NCBI GenBank assembly: GCA_023460315.1
Contig: JAEWQO010000027.1
Span: 1-48,704, forward strand
Direction of reading: 5' to 3'
Source: Actinomycetes bacterium
GTDB taxonomy: Bacteria; Actinomycetota; Coriobacteriia; Coriobacteriales; Eggerthellaceae
Length of the DNA: 48,704 nt
This document shows positions 34,144 to 42,396 of the stretch, piece after piece. The notes under the pieces are model-generated. The model was not told the DNA's origin. It saw nothing but the letters and a program-made list of their open reading frames with translations, and did not search any database. How positions within the stretch are numbered: the first letter of the stretch is position 1; each line of letters begins with the position of its first letter. The position numbers were made by a program, and so were the translations under genes.

Positions 34144-34554
34144 TTAAGCCGTCGGGAAGAAAATCGCCATCTCACGCTCTGCGGACTCGGGAGAATCCGA
34201 TCCATGGATGACATTTTCATCCATAGTGAGCCCAAAATCGCCACGAATCGTGCCGGGGGCAGCAACCGCAGGATCAGTGGCACCCATAAGCGCACGGCAT
34301 TTTGCGACGGCTCCTTCGCCTGACACAACCATCTTGACAACCGGGCCGCTGGTTATGTAGGAAATGAGACCAGCATAGAAGGGTTTGCCCTCGTGCTCAG
34401 AATAGTTTGCCTGGGCCTGATCATCCGTGACCGCGCCCAATTCCATGCGCTGAATCGTAAGGCCCGCGCGCTCAAAACGGCTGACGATCTCGCCTATATG
34501 GCCATTGCGCACGCCGTCGGGTTTGATCATGGTATACGTCTTCTGATCTGCCAT
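34144..34554 (-). CDS. ndk: Nucleoside diphosphate kinase
   Basis: Transfers the gamma phosphate between nucleoside triphosphates and diphosphates through a phosphohistidine. The 136 residues match the short bacterial form. YTMIKPDGVRNGHIGEIVSR opens the protein and the active-site histidine lies in ENVIHGSDSPESAEREM. The ATG of MADQKT has AGAGGA upstream; the frame is open further upstream but overlaps the TPR gene. Confidence 0.97.
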   Translation of the reverse strand: MADQKTYTMIKPDGVRNGHIGEIVSRFERAGLTIQRMELGAVTDDQAQANYSEHEGKPFYAGLISYITSGPVVKMVVSGEGAVAKCRALMGATDPAVAAPGTIRGDFGLTMDENVIHGSDSPESAEREMAIFFPTA

Positions 34555-34645
34555 GGTAGTTCCTCTTTCTTTAATCTTTGTCGAATGGGCACTTGAACGC
34601 AAAAGAGGGCATGCGAAACGAGCATACGCCTCCCGTGAGCCTGAT

Positions 34646-36001
34646 TTAATTTTGGCTGGCGAAATAAAGTTCGATGTTCGAGACTTTCCAGCCGATGGCG
34701 TCGCGCACGAGGGAAACCTTATACTGAACCGCGCCGCCCTCAGAGGTCGTGGCCGTGACATAGGCAGTCGATTCGCTCATGGATGCATCCACGCCATCGA
34801 CCACAGCATTCGCATCCTGCACGACCGCCTCGATCTCATCGCTTGCTTGCTCGGCAGAAACCTCTTTTGCAAATAGGGAGGTTGCCGCCTGCGGATCAGC
34901 GAACACCTCCTTGACAACCGTTTCCTGCGAGGGATAGCCATAGCCCTGGGTGTAGAGGAACACGGCACCTGCGAACGCGAGAGCAATCACAAGGATTATG
35001 GCAACCACAATCTTGAGACCGACATTGCGGCGTTTGCGCTCCTGCTTGGCCAGGCCTTTCGACCACTGCTCGAGCTCTTCGTCGCTCGCGTTGAAAAACC
35101 GGTCGTCATCGGGCGACGAGCCATAGGGACCCTGCTGCCCATACGGATCGCCATAGTAATAGGAATCCTGCTGGGCATCGGCATAGGGATCCTGCTCAGC
35201 ATAGACCGACCCGCCGTCGGCCGCAACGTCCAGCCCTGACATATCTGTCCCGATTGCTGGTATGACCTGCGTGATTTCAGAGGTTCCCTGGGAGACCGCA
35301 GCAATGGCGCGCTGATAGTCAACGCTTGCGGAATCGCTGAGAAAGTATCGCTTGTCGGCAAGCGACTGCTCGAAGGCGTTCACCGCCTTCTGCATTTGGC
35401 CGCACGCCACATAGGCCTGCCCCAAATTGGCGTAGAGCTTGTTCTTCGTGTCAGGCAACATGTCGAACTGCAGGGCGCTTTCGTATGAGGCGACGGCATC
35501 CGCCGACCGATCAAGCGCCATGAAGCAGATGCCGAGGTTCAGCAGAGCCTTCGTTGGATCGGGATTGCCTTCGTCAAGTGCGGCTTCCCGAAACGCCACG
35601 CCCGCCTCAGCCGATTTCCCAAGCTTGAGCAACGCGTTGCCCATGCCGGTGTAAGCCTTGAAGGGCGTGTCATATTTTGCGTCGGACACGGCAATCTCAA
35701 AGTGCTTGACCGCATCCTCGTAGTCATGGAGGGCAGCATAGGCCATGCCGAGATTGTAGTTGACCGGTCCGCACGCATCATAGGCGGCATCAGCTGTGGC
35801 CTGCGTGTAGGCATGGATCGCCTCGTTGCAGTCCTTCATCTTGATCAGACAGTTTCCTATCTGATGATAGAGCAGGCCTGCCTCGCCCGGCATGAGCGGA
35901 TTGCCTGCGTCCTGCAAGCACTGCGTGAAGGCCGACAGGGCTCCTTCGTAGTCCTTGCGTGCGTAGGCCGCGCGGGCCTGCTGGAATACCTCTTTGTTCA
36001 T
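34646..36001 (-). CDS. Tetratricopeptide repeat protein with one membrane helix
   Basis: A 451-residue protein. The first 240 residues hold about six TPR units (ARAAYARKDYEGALSAFTQC, VNYNLGMAYAALHDYEDAVK and others). A Gln/Asp/Tyr-rich linker (about 270-305) leads to a basic stretch and a single membrane helix (about 327-349), followed by a small external domain of about 100 residues ending in WKVSNIELYFASQN. TPRs are cytoplasmic in this topology. The role is unknown, perhaps scaffolding. It is downstream of the cyclophilin gene. Confidence 0.75.
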   Translation of the reverse strand: MNKEVFQQARAAYARKDYEGALSAFTQCLQDAGNPLMPGEAGLLYHQIGNCLIKMKDCNEAIHAYTQATADAAYDACGPVNYNLGMAYAALHDYEDAVKHFEIAVSDAKYDTPFKAYTGMGNALLKLGKSAEAGVAFREAALDEGNPDPTKALLNLGICFMALDRSADAVASYESALQFDMLPDTKNKLYANLGQAYVACGQMQKAVNAFEQSLADKRYFLSDSASVDYQRAIAAVSQGTSEITQVIPAIGTDMSGLDVAADGGSVYAEQDPYADAQQDSYYYGDPYGQQGPYGSSPDDDRFFNASDEELEQWSKGLAKQERKRRNVGLKIVVAIILVIALAFAGAVFLYTQGYGYPSQETVVKEVFADPQAATSLFAKEVSAEQASDEIEAVVQDANAVVDGVDASMSESTAYVTATTSEGGAVQYKVSLVRDAIGWKVSNIELYFASQN

Positions 36002-36048
36002 CTGCGTCCTTCGTATCCTGTTGGCGTGCGCCGCTGCAGCCCTCGAAG

Positions 36049-36582
36049 CTATTCGGCGGCGTTCTCAATCTCGACGCGCTCGATGACGTCACCCACGCGA
36101 AGCTCCTCGATGACGTCTCTGCCTTCGATCGTCTGGCCGAATACCGTATAGCCAGAATCGAGCATGGGCTGAGCGCCAAGGCAGAAATAGAACTGGGATC
36201 CAGCGGAATCCGGATTCTGGGAGCGAGCCATTGCCAACGTTCCATCGTTGTGCTCGTTATGCGGGTTGGTGTCATATTCCGCTTTGATGGAGTAGCCAGG
36301 CCCGCCGGTGCCCAGCCCGCCATAGGGGTTCGATGCCTTTTCCACCACTTCTGCCGAGGACAGGTCACGCGTGTTGGGACAGCCGCCTTGAATGACAAAA
36401 CCAGGGACATGGCGATGGAATTTCAGATTGTCATAAAAGCCCTTGCGCGCCAACTCCACGAAATTTCCGACATGGATGGGAGCATCCAAACCCTGCAACT
36501 GCACGCGGATCGTGCCCTTCGACGTGGTGATAACGGCAATTTCCTCGCCAGTCGGCTGGTATTCCGGGGTGTACATCGCCAT
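36049..36582 (-). CDS. Peptidylprolyl isomerase, cyclophilin type
   Basis: A cytoplasmic cyclophilin of 177 residues catalysing cis-trans isomerisation of X-Pro bonds. Core motifs are FHRHVPGFVIQGGCP, NDGTLAMARSQNPDSAGSQF and GYTVFGQTIEG; the catalytic arginine sits in FHRHVPGF and the SQF motif is intact. No signal peptide. It precedes the TPR gene by 47 bases and probably shares its transcript. Confidence 0.93.
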   Translation of the reverse strand: MAMYTPEYQPTGEEIAVITTSKGTIRVQLQGLDAPIHVGNFVELARKGFYDNLKFHRHVPGFVIQGGCPNTRDLSSAEVVEKASNPYGGLGTGGPGYSIKAEYDTNPHNEHNDGTLAMARSQNPDSAGSQFYFCLGAQPMLDSGYTVFGQTIEGRDVIEELRVGDVIERVEIENAAE

Positions 36583-36777
36583 GGTGGCTCCTTCTTGATC
36601 GTTTCAGCTATCGCAGGCGGGCATTCTTGCGCGAGCGAGCGATTTTATCGCATACGAGGATGGATTTTAGCAGGTGATGGGATGGCAAGGGGGAAAAACC
36701 TTAGAACATCCACGCTGACGTGCTTCGGGGAAGGGTACGGAAGGGAGCCGTCATTCGCCTGAAACGCCCCTGCCACA

Positions 36778-36836
36778 GCCATGCCTGGCACCCTGCGCGG
36801 CATGCGGCTCCCAAGAGCGCCCTGGGCCAGCATGGC
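36778..36836. other. Nested dyad between rlmD and the cyclophilin gene
   Basis: GCCATGCCTGGC (36778-36789) and GGGCCAGCATGGC (36824-36836) form a stem of GCCATGC/GCATGGC plus a few more pairs. The 310-base gap 36583-36892 holds nothing else that I can name; an open frame across it reads as low-complexity basic peptide. Confidence 0.4.
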
Positions 36837-36892
36837 ATCCGCGGCCGCTCTCCTGCGGCCTCGCGTCCGGCGAAGAGCCATGGCTTTCCCCG

Positions 36893-38221
36893 CTAGACCT
36901 GCCTGGACAGGACGCTGCAAACCTCGCAATGGGGTGTCTGGGGGAACAGGTCAACCGGCTGGGCATGGGAAAGCCGGTAGCCCTGAGCCTCAAACCGCTC
37001 AAGGTCGCGAGCCCACGTGGCGGGGTTGCAGCTGACGTAGACCACACGGCCGGGAGCTGCGGCGGCGATGCTTTCCACCACCCCTTTCGCAAGGCCCGCA
37101 CGGGGAGGATCCACCACCAAGGCATCAAGATGGCCGAGACCCGGAAGCTCACGCGCCGCGTCTCCCCCGACAACATCGATGTCGACGCCGTTGTCGTCGG
37201 CATTGCGCCGCAGGTCCCTCACCGACGAACCCGCCGACTCGACCGCCACGACGTCCGCTCCAGCCAAGGCCAAGGGCACGGAAAACGTTCCTCCCCCCGC
37301 GTACAGATCGGCCACAAAGGCGCCGTCGAGGGAAGCAGCCGCACCAAGCGCACGCAGGGCCTCCTTGACCAGATTCTCCGCTTGAGCCGTGTTCACCTGG
37401 AAAAATGAAGGAGCACTCGCCGAAAGGCGCGCGCCGGCAAGCTCCTCATACCACCGTCCCTTGCCATCGAGAACCTCCATGCCCTTGATCTTCCGCTCCT
37501 TGCCCGGCTCCGCCAGAACGCGCACGATGCTCGTGGCCTTGAGCGCGCTCTTGAGCGTGTTCGCCACATGGCCACGGGGAAACGTCCCCGGCTTCGTCCA
37601 AAGCGCTATCTCGACATCCCCCGTGCGCAAGCTGCCGCGGACGCCTATGCGGAAGATGCCCAGGTCCTGAGAGCCTTGAGCATACCGCAAGGCGCCGCGC
37701 AGCGCCTTGGGAGCTTTTGCGATCAGGCGATGCGCCAACGGGCAGGAATCGACGGAGGCGATGTCATGCGAACCCTCGCGATGAAACCCCACCGTGAACA
37801 CGCCCCGATCGTCAAAGCGCGCAGCCAATTCCAGCTTGTTGCGGTAGCCCCACTCCCGTTTGCTTGGCAGGCACGGCCCGACAAGCTCTTCGGCGCGTCC
37901 GGATTCAACATGCGCCGTGTGGACGAGCGCCGCCACCACGTTGGCCCGCTTGGCCTCCAGCTGCGCCTCATAGGACAGGTGAGCCCACGAGCAGCAGCCG
38001 CACAGGGCGCCCTGCGGACATGCCGTCGCCACCCGTGCCGGCGATGCCTCGTCGAGCCGCACGACGCGCGCACGGGCAAACGAAGGCTTCTCTTCAATGA
38101 TTTCGATGGTCGCCACGTCACCCGGCGCCCCTCCCTCAATGAAGACAGCCTTGCCTCCTTCGAGGTGGCCGACAGCCTCCGCACCGGAGCTCATGTGTTC
38201 GATAACGATAGCTTGTTCCAT
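36893..38221 (-). CDS. rlmD: 23S rRNA (uracil-C5)-methyltransferase, RlmD/RumA type
   Basis: An SAM-dependent m5U methyltransferase of about 442 residues. An N-terminal TRAM domain (IVIEHMSSGAEAVGHLEG) is followed by the Fe-S cysteine group CPQGALCGCC and, at the end, the C-terminal cysteine-containing segment. The catalytic core has FVADLYAGGGTFSVPLAL for SAM, DALVVDPPRAG, and the nucleophile in VYVSCNPATWARDL. The ATG of MEQAIVIE is used; an ATG 8 codons upstream is also possible. It diverges from tRNA-Arg. The exact rRNA position modified cannot be told from sequence. Confidence 0.92.
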   Translation of the reverse strand: MEQAIVIEHMSSGAEAVGHLEGGKAVFIEGGAPGDVATIEIIEEKPSFARARVVRLDEASPARVATACPQGALCGCCSWAHLSYEAQLEAKRANVVAALVHTAHVESGRAEELVGPCLPSKREWGYRNKLELAARFDDRGVFTVGFHREGSHDIASVDSCPLAHRLIAKAPKALRGALRYAQGSQDLGIFRIGVRGSLRTGDVEIALWTKPGTFPRGHVANTLKSALKATSIVRVLAEPGKERKIKGMEVLDGKGRWYEELAGARLSASAPSFFQVNTAQAENLVKEALRALGAAASLDGAFVADLYAGGGTFSVPLALAGADVVAVESAGSSVRDLRRNADDNGVDIDVVGGDAARELPGLGHLDALVVDPPRAGLAKGVVESIAAAAPGRVVYVSCNPATWARDLERFEAQGYRLSHAQPVDLFPQTPHCEVCSVLSRQV

Positions 38222-38270
38222 TGTCGTGGGATTTCCTCGCATTGTTTTTCCGTTTCCGCCCATGATAGCG

Positions 38271-38276
38271 TATAAT
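38271..38276 (+). promoter_or_regulatory. -10 element of tRNA-Arg
   Basis: A perfect TATAAT ends 10 bases before the tRNA; TTCCGT lies 17 bases upstream of it as a weak -35. Confidence 0.6.
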
Positions 38277-38286
38277 CGTCTCCCGT

Positions 38287-38362
38287 GCCCTTGTAGCTCA
38301 GGGGATAGAGCGTCTGCCTCCGGAGCAGAAAGCCGCAGGTTCGAATCCTGTCAAGGGCACCA
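38287..38362 (+). tRNA. tRNA-Arg (CCG)
   Basis: Acceptor GCCCTTG pairs with CAAGGGC; the D arm contains AGCTCAGGGGATAGAGC; the anticodon loop TGCCTCCGGAGCA has anticodon CCG; the T arm has GGTTCGAATCC; CCA is encoded. Confidence 0.95.
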
Positions 38363-38373
38363 GATAACAGCGC

Positions 38374-38405
38374 GAAGCCAGACATGATGTCTGGCTTCTT
38401 CTTTT
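38374..38405 (+). terminator. Terminator of tRNA-Arg
   Basis: GAAGCCAGACA and TGTCTGGCTTC form an 11-bp stem with a 3-base loop, followed by TTCTTTT, 12 bases past the tRNA. Confidence 0.88.
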
Positions 38406-38525
38406 GTCGACAGGGGAAAGCCGGGCACATGCCCCGCTCGCAAAGCGGTTGCACAGGAAGAGCCCTCTGCCACGGCAGATCGCAGAGGCTCGCAACAGTT
38501 CAGGAAAAGTCGCGGCGTCGCTGGG

Positions 38526-38948
38526 CTATGCCCTGTCACCTGAAGCTTCGTCAAACCCGCCGTCGCCAGCATCGAGAAATATCTTGCGCGTCACGAAATT
38601 CCACACCATGACCACGGCAGTGGCCGCTATCTTCACAAGAAGATAATAAACGCCGAGCAACTCCACGCCCGCCCACATGCATGCGTTGTTCAAGACGAGG
38701 CCCACGACAGACAGGATCACAAAGGTGACGAACTCCCGTCGACGGCTCATCCCCTCTCGATGCCTGAACACATAACGCATTGATGCCACATAGTTGAACA
38801 CGACGGACACCGTGAACGAGATGGTCGCGCTCACCAGGTAGTTGATGCCCACGATCTCGGTCAAAAATGCCAGCAGACCGTAGTCGATGGCAAATGCCAC
38901 GACGCCCACGACGCCGAATTTCATGATCTGAGCAAACAGTTTTTTCAC
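38526..38948 (-). CDS. GtrA family membrane protein
   Basis: A four-helix membrane protein of 140 residues. FGVVGVVAFAIDYGLLAFLT, FTVSVVFNYVASMRYVFRH and VVMVWNFVTRKIF are family hallmarks. GtrA proteins are thought to flip polyprenyl-phosphate-linked sugars. It is divergent from a polyprenyl-phosphate-glycosyltransferase-like gene, its usual functional partner. The C-terminal 15 residues are acidic. Confidence 0.92.
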   Translation of the reverse strand: MKKLFAQIMKFGVVGVVAFAIDYGLLAFLTEIVGINYLVSATISFTVSVVFNYVASMRYVFRHREGMSRRREFVTFVILSVVGLVLNNACMWAGVELLGVYYLLVKIAATAVVMVWNFVTRKIFLDAGDGGFDEASGDRA

Positions 38949-39185
38949 AACCCGCCCTATCTCGCTTCATCGCCGCCAGCCCTCATCGCACAGCATATGA
39001 ACATGGACAGCGCCACCCGGTTCCTTTTCAAACCTATCTATTGTGGCATAAACGTGAACGATAGCAAGGAAAGCACACGAGAAAGGGGCATACCTTTTCG
39101 TTTCATCGGGAAAATGATGTCCACATCTGGCACAGCCCAACCCTTTCGGGTACGATGTCTCCATTATCTCATCGAGGAGCGATAC

Positions 39186-40205
39186 GTGAAACAAACAACC
39201 GATACGCCGGCCGCATCGACCCGTCCGGCCACCGTGGCCGTACTCATACCCTGTTATAACGAGGCGCTGACCATCGGAAAAGTGGTCGACGACTTCAAGC
39301 GCACTCTGCCGGATGCGACCGTGTACGTCTACGACAACAACTCCTCGGACGACACGGGGAAAATCGCCCGGGAGCATGGGGCGACGGTCCGCGTTGAGCG
39401 ACGCCAGGGCAAGGGCAATGTCGTGCGCCAGATGATGCGCGACATTGACGCCGACTGCTACATCATGGTCGACGGCGACGACACCTACCCCGCCGAGGCC
39501 GCCCCCAAGCTGCTCGCGCCCCTCTTGGCCGACGAGGCCGATATGGTGGTGGGCGACCGGCTCTCGAACGGCAGCTACGGACAAGAAAACGATCGGGCCT
39601 TTCATGGATTCGGCAACAACCTGGTGCGCAGCCTGATCAAGCGAATCTACGGGTTCGAGTTCTCAGACGTCATGACTGGCTATCGCGCCTACAATGCCGT
39701 GTTCGCCCGCACCATGCCCGTGCTCTCGCCGGGCTTCGAAATCGAGACGGAGCTGTCCATCCATGCCGTCGACAAACGCTGGAGGATAGCCGAGGTCCCC
39801 ATAGACTACCGCGACCGCCCCGAAGGCAGCGAATCGAAGCTTGATACCTTCTCCGACGGCATCAAGGTCCTGCTCATGATCCTATCGCTGTTCAAGGACT
39901 ATCGACCGCTGGCGCTCTTCAGCTGGCTGGGACTCCTGTTCTGCGTGCTGGGCCTGGTGGCCGGGCTGCCAGTGGTCTGGGAGTTCGCGCACACCGGCCT
40001 CGTTCCCAAGCTTCCCTCGGCCCTTTTGGCCGTGGCGCTCATGTTTGTGGGCATCCTGTGTTTCAGCTGCGGCCTCATCCTCGACACGGTGGTCAAAGGC
40101 ACCCGCAAGGAATACGAGCTGCAGGTGACAGCCGCATACCGGGAACAAGAGGAGCACCAGGGAAAAACGGGAGGAACGGCCACCGGCACCACGCCTGCCA
40201 GCTGA
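39186..40205 (+). CDS. Family 2 glycosyltransferase, polyprenyl-phosphate type
   Basis: A 339-residue GT2 enzyme. VAVLIPCYNEALTIGKVVDD starts the GT-A fold, YVYDNNSSDDTG binds nucleotide, and YIMVDGDDTYP carries the metal-binding acids; MTGYRAYNAVFARTMP matches the acceptor region. Two helices at about 238-262 and 273-300 end the protein, as in DPM1/GtrB-like enzymes that load a sugar onto polyprenyl phosphate. The GTG at 39186 is chosen because GAGGAG lies six bases upstream; the longer frame lacks this. With GtrA across the intergenic region it would supply sugars for surface glycan decoration. Confidence 0.9.
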   Translation: MKQTTDTPAASTRPATVAVLIPCYNEALTIGKVVDDFKRTLPDATVYVYDNNSSDDTGKIAREHGATVRVERRQGKGNVVRQMMRDIDADCYIMVDGDDTYPAEAAPKLLAPLLADEADMVVGDRLSNGSYGQENDRAFHGFGNNLVRSLIKRIYGFEFSDVMTGYRAYNAVFARTMPVLSPGFEIETELSIHAVDKRWRIAEVPIDYRDRPEGSESKLDTFSDGIKVLLMILSLFKDYRPLALFSWLGLLFCVLGLVAGLPVVWEFAHTGLVPKLPSALLAVALMFVGILCFSCGLILDTVVKGTRKEYELQVTAAYREQEEHQGKTGGTATGTTPAS

Positions 40206-40291
40206 ACTGAAACCCGGACGAAGAGAGGACATCCGGCTTGCGGCCTTCAAGCTGCCGTCAGCCCATCCGTTCTCGGACGATCCGACGGACC

Positions 40292-40353
40292 AGGACGGGA
40301 CCGAGCTGTTCTCAAGGGCGTTGCGTTCCCTTGATGGTATAAGATCCCGTCCT
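40292..40353. other. Nested palindrome downstream of the GT2 gene
   Basis: AGGACGGGA (40292-40300) pairs perfectly with TCCCGTCCT (40345-40353). Inside, TCAAGGG (40312-40318) pairs with CCCTTGA (40328-40334). The two single-stranded arms are 11 and 10 bases. No T run follows on the plus strand. The rest of the 487-base gap 40206-40692 shows no convincing gene. Confidence 0.6.
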
Positions 40354-40692
40354 GTGAAAAACAATGCTAGCAAGAATGTCTCCCTTTGATCCTCCCCCAT
40401 TTTTTGTCGCCTTCACCGTATAGTATCGACATCGGTCAGTACTTTCGGAGGATAATAAAAAGGTTTTGCTGCTTTGCCTTGCGCGAGTCTCGCCCGTTTT
40501 CATCATAAAGTATTCATGAGGTTACCTTTTGTCCTCCCGAGAGACGCAGACGCAAGCACACCTCGCCAAACAACCAGCGGCTGCGCAAACGCGGGCGTTC
40601 ATCGTGGAAAAAGAAGGCGGAGCGAACATGCCGGCATTGAGGCGGCCGGCCTGTCCCGTGACGGAACGGAATCCGCCGACCGCACGGCGAGG

Positions 40693-42171
40693 CTATAGCT
40701 CATCGTCGAATGCAGCGGCCTTCGCGCCATCCCGCGCCTCGACCCCCAAAAGGTCAAACAGCTCTTGGCGGGTATGGATGCCGAGCTTTTGATAAATGTG
40801 GCGCACATGGGCCTTGGCCGTGCCGTTGGCGATGAACAGCTCCCGCTCGATGATACCCACCGTCTTGCGCTGCGCGAGAAGGAGAAGAACCTCTTCCTCG
40901 CGCGTGGACAGCTTGTAGCTCCGCGCCACTTCCACGCATCGGTCAGCCAGCTCCTGCTTTCGGAGCATGGCGGCAGAGTCGGTGCCTCCGGCAAGGAAAT
41001 TCGCCCCCCACCGACTGGAAAGCTCCCGCTCTGAAAACAAGATGGTGGTGGCGGCCACGATGGCAACCACCGTGAGCAACGATATGAACAGTTCGCCGTT
41101 TCCGCCAAGCACGTCAAAGGAGTGCGCTCCACCGGTCACCAGCCGTCCCAGCCACATCGAGACCTGTCTCACGCCGCGCTCGATACCGAAAAGCCAAATG
41201 GCCGAAACTCCATACCGGTAGCAGATGTTCGCCATGATGAGCATGATGAGGATGGATTGGGCCGTGTACCCGGCCGATATGCAGAAGCTGGCCGCCATGC
41301 CCTGCACGTGGCCGAAAGCCGGAATGAGGAACAGCGCCATCACCATGAGGGGAAGGGCCAGACGGTAGATCATGCCGAAGTCGAAGCGCCCTCCGCGCAC
41401 GGCAACGCCCAAGAACACCAGGATGCCCACAACCAGGACGCCGGGAGTGGAATGAGGCCCGAAAGCCCCCATGTACAGATTTCCCTCCGTAAGCCCATAG
41501 GCAAATGCGTACACAGCCATGAGCAGCACAGCCTTCCATGGCACCGAGAAACGGGTCCACGACGTGGCAGGCAGCTCAGACGGGGGAAGGCTCACGAAGC
41601 CCCGTCGCAGCAGGGCAAGCGACACGATGGGCAGGATTGCGGTCATGACGAACAGCCACGGCAGCATGAATCCACGATAGACATACAGCACAAGTGCCCC
41701 CACGACGATGGACGCCGAGTAGTACAGCGCGACGCGCAGCGGGTTCAGGCACCCGTACAGCTCGCTCCAGAACAGGATGAGGAGGGCAATGCCGAAACCC
41801 CCCAACACCGCAGCCGGAACCGAGACAGCCTGTGCCAAATCGGGCAGAAAGCACGAGACGAACATGAGCGTCGTGGAACACACGAGGGACAGTCCGCTCA
41901 GCACGTAAACCGGAGGCTTGTTGAAGAAGGGTCCGATGCGTTTGGCAAGCAGTGTGCAGCCGATCGCCGTCACCACCATGGTGAGATCAAAGAGGTCGCG
42001 CCCGCCAAACGAGGATGCGGGAAAATCAACGAATGATCCGACAAAGACCGCTTCGATCCAGGCGCGATACACGCCCAGGCCCAAGAACGCGAGAGGAACG
42101 GCAGGAATGCCCCCAAATAGGGCCGCACGCTTGCGCTTGTGATTTCGCCCCTCCTCAACGGCAGCTTCCAT
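40693..42171 (-). CDS. LuxR-type regulator with 12-helix membrane domain
   Basis: A 492-residue protein. About twelve hydrophobic helices fill residues 14-385; no enzymatic motif is visible there. The C-terminus has a LuxR/FixJ helix-turn-helix (LSTREEEVLLLLAQRKTVGI to HVRHIYQKLGIHTRQELFDL, about 422-477). Such membrane-tethered LuxR proteins are numerous in Eggerthellaceae and usually sit beside respiratory reductase genes, as here. It probably senses a substrate in or at the membrane and controls the divergent flavoprotein. GGAGG precedes the ATG. Confidence 0.9.
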   Translation of the reverse strand: MEAAVEEGRNHKRKRAALFGGIPAVPLAFLGLGVYRAWIEAVFVGSFVDFPASSFGGRDLFDLTMVVTAIGCTLLAKRIGPFFNKPPVYVLSGLSLVCSTTLMFVSCFLPDLAQAVSVPAAVLGGFGIALLILFWSELYGCLNPLRVALYYSASIVVGALVLYVYRGFMLPWLFVMTAILPIVSLALLRRGFVSLPPSELPATSWTRFSVPWKAVLLMAVYAFAYGLTEGNLYMGAFGPHSTPGVLVVGILVFLGVAVRGGRFDFGMIYRLALPLMVMALFLIPAFGHVQGMAASFCISAGYTAQSILIMLIMANICYRYGVSAIWLFGIERGVRQVSMWLGRLVTGGAHSFDVLGGNGELFISLLTVVAIVAATTILFSERELSSRWGANFLAGGTDSAAMLRKQELADRCVEVARSYKLSTREEEVLLLLAQRKTVGIIERELFIANGTAKAHVRHIYQKLGIHTRQELFDLLGVEARDGAKAAAFDDEL

Positions 42172-42256
42172 GCCGGCCTCCCTCCCTCAATGGCATCCCC
42201 GGCCCCGATTATAGGTGACGCACCGGCGCCCTCCCCCCTGCGCGCTGCAGCGAATT

Positions 42257-42320
42257 CGCAAAAACGGAAAAATAGGGGGTTATTCCAGAGGGTTATAAAT
42301 TATAGGCCGCCGTTTTTTCG
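42257..42320. promoter_or_regulatory. Candidate control region between the LuxR and flavoprotein genes
   Basis: The divergent gap holds an inverted repeat CGCAAAAACGG (42257-42267) with CCGTTTTTTCG (42310-42320), one mismatch. Between them is the AT-rich TTATAAATTATA, a likely -10 region in an otherwise GC-rich gap. The position suits a LuxR operator, but this is inference. Confidence 0.4.
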
Positions 42321-42396
42321 AGCGGTCGATGACGGATTCCCTGCAACCGGCGTATCGTCCGAGAGGTAGATTCAAGCACGATCAAGGAGGAAGCCT

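Noticed and set aside
40461..40514. Possible 17-codon leader peptide starting at a TTG
   Set aside because: The nearest GGAGG is too far upstream and no attenuator or downstream plus-strand gene follows.
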